Positions 59,677 through 64,000 of a DNA stretch of 64,000 bases are shown here, piece by piece. Below the pieces are notes generated by a model that saw nothing but the letters and a program-made list of their open reading frames with translations, was not told the DNA's origin and made no database searches. Every line of letters begins with the position of its first letter. Positions within the stretch are counted from its first letter, which is position 1. Position numbers and translations under genes: made by a program. This stretch comes from Qaidamihabitans albus (GTDB lineage Bacteria; Actinomycetota; Actinomycetes; Mycobacteriales; Pseudonocardiaceae): contig NZ_JAEHOB010000013.1 in assembly GCF_016464705.1 (NCBI RefSeq), forward strand, positions 62,001 to 126,000. The letters are read 5' to 3'.

Positions 59677-60143
59677 CCCCGGGACTCCCCGTACGAACGC
59701 TTCGGCACCATGACCTTCCGGCGGAACGTGCACACGATCAGGCCGTCCTGCTTGTACCCGCGCGTCTCCACGTACACGACCCCACGGTCGTCCTTGGACT
59801 TCGACGGCGTCTTGTCGAGCACCTCGGTCTCACCGTAGATGGTGTCGCCGTGAAACGTCGGCTTGACGTGGCGCAGCGACTCGACCTCCAGGTTCGCGAT
59901 CGCCTTGCCGGAAACGTCCGGTACCGACATCCCGAGCAGCAGCGAGTAGATGTAGTTGCCCACCACGACGTTCTTGCCGAAGTCGGTGGTCTCCCCCGCG
60001 TAGTGCGCGTCCAGATGCAGCGGATGGTGGTTCATCGTCAGCAGGCAGAACAGGTGGTCGTCGTACTCGGTGACGGTCTTGCCCGGCCAGTGCCTGTACA
60101 CCGCGCCCACCTCGAACTCCTCGAAGTACCGCCCGAACTGCAC
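59640..60143 (-). CDS. MaoC-like (hot-dog) dehydratase domain protein
   Basis: This 167-residue single hot-dog domain has GRYFEEFEVGAVYRHWPGKT at the start, then TEYDDHLFCLLTMNHHPLHLD, where the Asp/His of the MaoC hydratase motif would lie, and YSLLLGMSVPDVSGKAIANL. It is probably a (R)-specific enoyl-CoA hydratase or related enzyme. GTG 60141-60143 is the start, with AGGAGG seven bases upstream. The C-terminal residues are encoded in the second copy of the direct repeat. It may serve the same pathway as the acyl-CoA synthetase downstream. Confidence 0.86.
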   Translation of the reverse strand: MQFGRYFEEFEVGAVYRHWPGKTVTEYDDHLFCLLTMNHHPLHLDAHYAGETTDFGKNVVVGNYIYSLLLGMSVPDVSGKAIANLEVESLRHVKPTFHGDTIYGETEVLDKTPSKSKDDRGVVYVETRGYKQDGLIVCTFRRKVMVPKRSYGESRGGEQPGRPVPHE

Positions 60144-60494
60144 GTCTGGTCCTCCTCGCTGTCGCGGCGCCCGCGCGCCCGCAAGTAACGTCACACCGCC
60201 CTGCGACGACGTCACATGATGTTGAGGAGTACCCTCGACTATTGGCACAGATCGCGTCAACGCGAGCAAGGCCACGCCGACCCGAAGGAGGTGAGGAACG
60301 CAACATGAGCAGTGGCGATAGTCCGCTCCCTAGTACGACCAGCGTTCCCGCCCATGGGATCGGCCGCGCTTCCCACTGAGGCGCAGTCTCCTGTGAGCCC
60401 GGCAGGTTCTCCGGCCGGAGCGCTGGTTCGCCGAGCGGACGACCTTCCGCCCGGCCCGTCGTCATGATCAACGACGTCACAGCCTGGAGATCCC
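60144..60494 (+). promoter_or_regulatory. Structured leader region of corA
   Basis: This gap of about 350 bp holds no conserved protein gene except the 24-codon ORF at 60305-60379. After that ORF come a 12-bp palindrome CTCCGGCCGGAG (60409-60420) and two hairpins that exclude each other: GACGAC/GTCGTC (60438-60443 with 60458-60463) and CGTCGT/ACGACG (60457-60462 with 60471-60476). The second ends 18 bases before the corA start. The arrangement looks like an attenuator or Mg2+ switch; no promoter could be fixed. Confidence 0.55.
60305..60379 (+). CDS. 24-residue leader peptide upstream of corA
   Basis: This ORF runs from ATG 60305 to TGA 60377-60379, with a near-perfect Shine-Dalgarno AAGGAGGTGAGG about nine bases upstream, stronger than that of corA itself. 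The peptide starts MSSGDSPLPSTTSVPAHG and ends RASH, with prolines at 7, 9 and 15 preceded by an Asp. Proline-rich leader peptides control Mg2+ transporter genes in enterobacteria (mgtL: DPTPLP), and this ORF precedes a CorA gene and mutually exclusive hairpins. The peptide role is inference; homology to MgtL is not claimed. Confidence 0.5.
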   Translation: MSSGDSPLPSTTSVPAHGIGRASH

Positions 60495-61583
60495 ATGCCC
60501 GCCATTCCTTCCCTCGGCAACCTCCGCGGCCGGGGCAACGGCCGCGCCACACGTACCGGTCAGCCGCACGTTCCCGTGCCGCTGTCCGCGTACGTCGTCG
60601 ACTGCGGCGTCTACGTGGGTGGCGAACGGCAGCCCGGCCCGTGGACGCACAGCGAGGCCATCCAGGAGGTCCGCTCCCGCGGTGAGGGCTTCGTCTGGAT
60701 CGGCCTGCACGAGCCGGACGCGCAGCAGATCCAGGGCGTCGCCGAGACGTTCGGCCTGCACGAGCTGGCCGTCGAGGACGCCGTGCACGCCCACCAGCGG
60801 CCCAAGCTGGAGCGCTACGACGAGACGCTCTTCATGGTCTTCCGGACCGTGCGCTACGTCGAGCACGACTCACCGACCACCGCCAACGAGATCGTCGAGT
60901 CCGGCGAGCTGATGGCGTTCCTCGGCACCGACTTCATCATCACCGTCCGGCACGGCAACCACGCCGGTCTCGCGCACCTGCGGCGCGAGCTCGACGCCGA
61001 CCCGGAGCGCCTCGCCGCCGGGCCCGCGTCGGTACTGCACGCGATCGCCGACCACGTCGTCGACCACTTCCTCGACGTGACCGACCGCATCGAGGACGAC
61101 ATCGACGAGATGGAGACCGAGGTCTTCGCGCCGCGCACCGGCGTGACGTCCGAGCAGATCTACCTGATGAAGCGCGAGATCCTGGAGCTGCGCCGCGCGG
61201 TGTCCCCGCTGGCGACACCGCTGCGCAGGCTCGCCGAGGGCTACACCCGGCTGGTGCCCGACGAGGTGCGCTCCTACTTCCGCAACGTGCACGACCACGT
61301 CACGACCGTCGCGGAGCGGGTCACCGCCTTTGACGAGCTGCTCACCACGCTCGTCGACGCCACGCTCGGCAAGATCACCCTCCAGCTCAACTCCGACATG
61401 CGCAAGATCACGGCGTGGGCGGCGATCATCGCCGTTCCCACGGCGCTCGCCGGGATCTACGGCATGAACTTCGACTACATGCCCGAGCTGCACTGGCGCT
61501 ACGGCTACCCGATGATCATCGCGGTCATCCTCACCATCTGTCTGGTGCTCTACCGGATCTTCCGGAAGAACCGATGGCTTTAG
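60495..61583 (+). CDS. corA: CorA-family magnesium/cobalt transporter
   Basis: This 362-residue pentameric Mg2+ channel has a large cytoplasmic N-terminal domain (YVVDCGVYVGGER, EGFVWIGLHEPDAQQIQGVAE, HAHQRPKLERYDETLFMVF) and a long stalk helix with FFLDVTDRIEDDIDEME-like pattern. Two membrane helices lie at the end with the signature GMN at residues 323-325 (IYGMNFDYMPEL). The C-terminus is basic (RKNRWL). ATG 60495 has GGAG five bases upstream. A 350-bp leader with its own ORF precedes it, and a 38-residue membrane peptide gene follows at 64 bp. Confidence 0.92.
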   Translation: MPAIPSLGNLRGRGNGRATRTGQPHVPVPLSAYVVDCGVYVGGERQPGPWTHSEAIQEVRSRGEGFVWIGLHEPDAQQIQGVAETFGLHELAVEDAVHAHQRPKLERYDETLFMVFRTVRYVEHDSPTTANEIVESGELMAFLGTDFIITVRHGNHAGLAHLRRELDADPERLAAGPASVLHAIADHVVDHFLDVTDRIEDDIDEMETEVFAPRTGVTSEQIYLMKREILELRRAVSPLATPLRRLAEGYTRLVPDEVRSYFRNVHDHVTTVAERVTAFDELLTTLVDATLGKITLQLNSDMRKITAWAAIIAVPTALAGIYGMNFDYMPELHWRYGYPMIIAVILTICLVLYRIFRKNRWL

Positions 61584-61647
61584 GGGCATCGCGCCCCCGC
61601 CTCCGCTCTTCCGCGAGTTCCTCTCGACAGCAGACTGGAGTACCGCC

Positions 61648-61764
61648 ATGGCCCGGATGCTCACCAACATCAAGTTCTGGGGGCTGACCGCCGCCCTCGT
61701 CTGGATCGTCGTCGTCACCGCCGTGATCACGAAGAACCCGGACTTCGCGCTCGGCGCCCGGTAA
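61648..61764 (+). CDS. 38-residue single-pass membrane peptide
   Basis: ATG 61648 to TAA 61762-61764, with GGAG eight bases upstream. The product is MARMLTNIKFWGLTAALVWI then VVVTAVITKNPDFALGAR: a short amphipathic start and one membrane helix at about residues 10-28. It follows corA on the same strand and precedes the metallophosphoesterase by 18 bp. It may be a corA-associated peptide, but there is no homology to support this; a start at the second Met is possible. Confidence 0.5.
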   Translation: MARMLTNIKFWGLTAALVWIVVVTAVITKNPDFALGAR

Positions 61765-61782
61765 CCGGCCTACCCTGGGGCC

Positions 61783-62448
61783 ATGCCACGGGCGCTGGTG
61801 GTCGCCGACGAGGTCGACGAGCGGCTGTGGACCGGCGCGGTTCACGGCCTCTCCGTCGACCTCGTCCTGTCCGCGGGCGACCTGCCGTTCGACTACCTGG
61901 AGTTCCTGTCGAGCGCGCTGGACCGGCCGCTCGTGTTCGTCCCCGGCAACCACGACCCGGACCTGTCCGGGTTCACCCGCTACGGCGGCCTTTCCATGCG
62001 CGACGGCTTCCCGGCGCGCTGGCCGGGCCCGGCCGGCGGGACCAACGCCGACGGGCACGTCGTGGACGCCGCCGGTCTCCGGATCGCCGGCCTCGGTGGT
62101 TCCGTGCGCTACAGCGACGGGCCCAACCAGTGGACGCAGGCCCAGCAGGCGCGCCGGGCCCGCCGGCTCATGCGCCGCGCCCGGTGGCGCGCGTGGCGGG
62201 ACGGCGGGCCCGTCGACGTCCTGCTGACGCACTCGCCGCCGCGCGGTGTCGGGGACCGCGACGACCCGCCGCATCACGGGTTCGGTTGCCTGCACCCCGC
62301 GGTGCGGCGGCTGCGGCCGGACTGGCTGCTGCACGGGCACATCCACCCGTACGGCGAACATCCCGCCGAGCACCGGATCGACGGAACCCGGGTGCGCAAC
62401 GTGGTGGGTGCGCACGTGCTCGAACTGGGCCGGACACAGGGGGGCTGA
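61783..62448 (+). CDS. Metallophosphoesterase family protein
   Basis: This 221-residue calcineurin-like phosphoesterase has GDLPFDY near residue 32 (metal-site Asp), VPGNHDPD near 54 (GNHD), THSPPRG and HGHIHPYG (GHxH) further on. Dinuclear metal ligands are complete. Substrate unknown; relatives hydrolyse phosphodiesters or nucleotides. ATG 61783. It is followed at 6 bp by the ParB-like gene, so the two are in one transcript. Confidence 0.87.
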   Translation: MPRALVVADEVDERLWTGAVHGLSVDLVLSAGDLPFDYLEFLSSALDRPLVFVPGNHDPDLSGFTRYGGLSMRDGFPARWPGPAGGTNADGHVVDAAGLRIAGLGGSVRYSDGPNQWTQAQQARRARRLMRRARWRAWRDGGPVDVLLTHSPPRGVGDRDDPPHHGFGCLHPAVRRLRPDWLLHGHIHPYGEHPAEHRIDGTRVRNVVGAHVLELGRTQGG

Positions 62449-62454
62449 GCCGTC

Positions 62455-63297
62455 GTGAACAGAGACACCGGATTCCCGCGCGCCGACGCCGAGCACGACT
62501 TCCTGCGGGCCCGGCGCAGGCAGGTCCTCTCGCGCCTGGCGACATGGCTGCGCCGCGAGCCCGACGACGTCAACATCATGCTGCCGTTCGACGAGGTCGT
62601 CGAGGCGCTGGGCTGGAACGGCGAGCGCCGCATCGGGCTGCACGTGATCCGGCTGGACTCCATCGTCGGCAGTGTCGACCGCGGCCGCGACTTCGACCGC
62701 CGCTTCCGGCCGACGTCCGGCCGGGTCCGCGAACGCTGGGAACGGCTGGCGCTGGCCAGCAGGCGCGGGGAGAGCATCCCGCCGATCGAGGTCTACCGCG
62801 TCGGGGAGCTGCACTTCATCATCGACGGGCATCACCGGGTGTCGGTCGCGCACGCACGCGGGCTGAGCACCATCGACGCGCTGGTGACCGAGGTCCGCAC
62901 GAAGCTCGGCCCCGGTGGCATCCGCTACCGCGGCGACCTGATCGTCAAGGACTACCGCAGGCTGTTCCTGGAGCGGGTACCGCTGACCGGGCAGGCCCGG
63001 ATGTCGATCGTGCTCTCCGACCCGTGGGACTACGCCGAGCTCGGCGAGCACATCGAGGCGTGGGGCTTCCGGCTGATGCAGGACGAGGGCGCCTTCCTCG
63101 ACCGCGCGACGGTGGCGGCACGCTGGTACGAGTCGGAGTACGTACCTGTGGTGCGCATGCTGCGGCAGGCCGATCTGATCGGTGACCGCACCGAGGCGGA
63201 GGCGTACATGTGGGTGGCGGGCGAGCGCTACCGGCTCATCCGCACGCATCGCTGGGACGACGAGGTGATCGAGGCGCTGCGTCCGCGGCGCAGGTGA
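62455..63297 (+). CDS. ParB-like N-terminal domain protein
   Basis: This 280-residue protein has a ParB/sulfiredoxin-like catalytic core: HVIRLDSIVGSVDRGRDFDR, then IPPIEVYRVGELHFIIDGHH followed by RVSVAHARG, with the DGHHR motif of this fold. A helical region follows (KDYRRLFLERVPLT, YAELGEHIEAWGF). It lacks the HTH and DNA-binding domains of a chromosomal ParB, so it is not the partition protein; nuclease or CTPase-like function is possible. GTG 62455 start. It forms a unit with the phosphoesterase gene. Confidence 0.8.
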   Translation: MNRDTGFPRADAEHDFLRARRRQVLSRLATWLRREPDDVNIMLPFDEVVEALGWNGERRIGLHVIRLDSIVGSVDRGRDFDRRFRPTSGRVRERWERLALASRRGESIPPIEVYRVGELHFIIDGHHRVSVAHARGLSTIDALVTEVRTKLGPGGIRYRGDLIVKDYRRLFLERVPLTGQARMSIVLSDPWDYAELGEHIEAWGFRLMQDEGAFLDRATVAARWYESEYVPVVRMLRQADLIGDRTEAEAYMWVAGERYRLIRTHRWDDEVIEALRPRRR

Positions 63298-63303
63298 GCG
63301 CCG

Positions 63304-64000
63304 TCAGGTCGACGAGGCCGCCCGGCCACGTGCCTCCCGGCGCAGCCGCCTGCGCTCGATGGCCTCCGGGTGGTGCCTGGCGAGCACGGCGACACCGGCG
63401 ACCGCCACGGCACCACACAGCGCCAGCGTGGTCAGCACCCCCGGCGCGACGTTGCCGGCCTCGCCGAGCAGGACGAAGCCGATCGCCGTGGCGACCACCG
63501 GGTTGAGCACGGTCTGCGAACCGACGACCACGTCCGGCGGGCCGTTGGAGTAGCCGAGCTGGATGAGCCACGAACCCGCGACGAAGGCGAGGGCGAGCCC
63601 GGCCAGCGACAGCAACGGAAGGTCGGCGATCCCCTCGGTGCGCACCGTGTAGGTCACGTCCCGCACCAGCACCGTCACCAGGCCGTACGCGGCGCCCGCC
63701 GCCATGGCGAACGCCACGCAACGCACGATGCCGTGCCCGGCCAGCCCGGCCAGCACCAGCAGCAGCACCCCGGCGCCGACGTACTCGCCCGACCGGAGCA
63801 CGGCGCTCGGCGCGATCGCCTGCTCGGTGACCGTGTCCGCCGTGCGGGACACGAACACGGCGATGGCGGCCGAGGTGGCCGCGACGGCGATCCAGCCGGC
63901 GAGATCGAGCTCGCGGGCGTTGAGCAGCGCCACCATCGGCAGCGCGAGCACGACTATCGGCGCGACCACCGACACCGGCGCGAAGGTGAGGGCCAGGATC
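63304..64000 (-). CDS. EamA/DMT-type transporter (5' end beyond window)
   Basis: This is a partial gene: the reading frame is open to the right edge, giving 231 residues visible of a protein that is usually 280-310 long. Several membrane helices of the drug/metabolite transporter type appear in pairs (VVAPIVVLALPMVALLNARE, AGVLLLVLAGLAGHG, LSLAGLALAFVAGSWLIQLG, VATAIGFVLLGEAG, VLTTLALCGAVAVAGVAVLA), with a basic C-terminus (RRRLRREARGRAASST). The first ATG-like start in view is internal. Its stop is 6 bp from the convergent ParB-like gene. Confidence 0.82.
   Translation of the reverse strand, partial: ILALTFAPVSVVAPIVVLALPMVALLNARELDLAGWIAVAATSAAIAVFVSRTADTVTEQAIAPSAVLRSGEYVGAGVLLLVLAGLAGHGIVRCVAFAMAAGAAYGLVTVLVRDVTYTVRTEGIADLPLLSLAGLALAFVAGSWLIQLGYSNGPPDVVVGSQTVLNPVVATAIGFVLLGEAGNVAPGVLTTLALCGAVAVAGVAVLARHHPEAIERRRLRREARGRAASST

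Noticed and set aside
60464-60685. Plus-strand ORF starting at ATG 60464 in the corA leader
   Set aside because: It overlaps the corA coding start in another frame, has no ribosome site as good as that of corA, and its product is Arg/Pro-rich noise; its ATG falls in the loop of the proposed hairpin.

Overview
The window is about 70% GC, with short intergenic gaps, many GTG starts, 4-bp ATGA/GTGA gene overlaps and an actinobacterial gene set (AdnAB, MoeZ, DUF3107, DUF3152, DUF4873, DUF58/MoxR/DUF4129/DUF4350). Much of it follows, in order, the Mycobacterium tuberculosis Rv3199c-Rv3212 segment (nudC, K+ channel, adnB, adnA, methyltransferase-like protein, Rv3205c-type protein, moeZ, DUF3152, TetR, DUF3107, ferritin-like protein, rhlE, Rv3212-type protein). 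A member of the Pseudonocardiaceae (Amycolatopsis/Saccharomonospora-like) is my inference; no rRNA is present to fix it.

Layout. 0-5 kb: truncated cobD, gntK, and a minus-strand operon of two M16 peptidase-family proteins and nudC. 5-16 kb: a short-chain dehydrogenase, then an envelope module: RDD protein and SpoIIM-like protein (divergent), a twice-frameshifted methyltransferase, and a tightly packed operon for a polytopic membrane protein, DUF4129, DUF4350, MoxR ATPase and DUF58 protein, with a secreted zinc peptidase divergent from it. 16-25 kb: K+ channel with RCK domain, the AdnA/AdnB helicase-nuclease pair, an alkyltransferase-like protein, and an iron-box-controlled siderophore-reductase-like gene. 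25-38 kb: a HemD protein and WYL regulator, then a nitrate assimilation block reading right to left: nasA, an NAD(P)H/FAD electron-transfer subunit, narK, nirB, nirD, a HemD-winged-helix fusion and a CbiX-type chelatase. Together these would import nitrate, reduce it to nitrite and ammonium, and supply or sense the siroheme of NirB.

38-53 kb: return to the mycobacteria-like backbone (phosphotransferase-like protein, moeZ, DUF3152, hydrolase, TetR), an inserted AurF-like di-iron oxygenase/hydrolase operon divergent from its own TetR gene and a DUF4873 gene, then DUF3107, ferritin-like, rhlE and the Rv3212-like protein. 53-64 kb: RecB-like nuclease, MarC, PHP phosphoesterase, PH-domain protein, a 53-residue membrane peptide, Nudix hydrolase, acyl-CoA synthetase, DUF2332, MaoC-like protein, corA with a structured leader that encodes a 24-residue peptide, a 38-residue membrane peptide, a metallophosphoesterase, a ParB-like protein and a truncated EamA transporter.

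Non-coding content is unusually informative: five copies of one palindromic element (family A) and two of another (family B) at gene 3' ends, an 18-bp-arm perfect hairpin downstream of moeZ, an iron box on a start codon, and candidate GlnR, TetR and Mg2+-responsive signals. I see no tRNA, rRNA, CRISPR array, transposase or phage gene.
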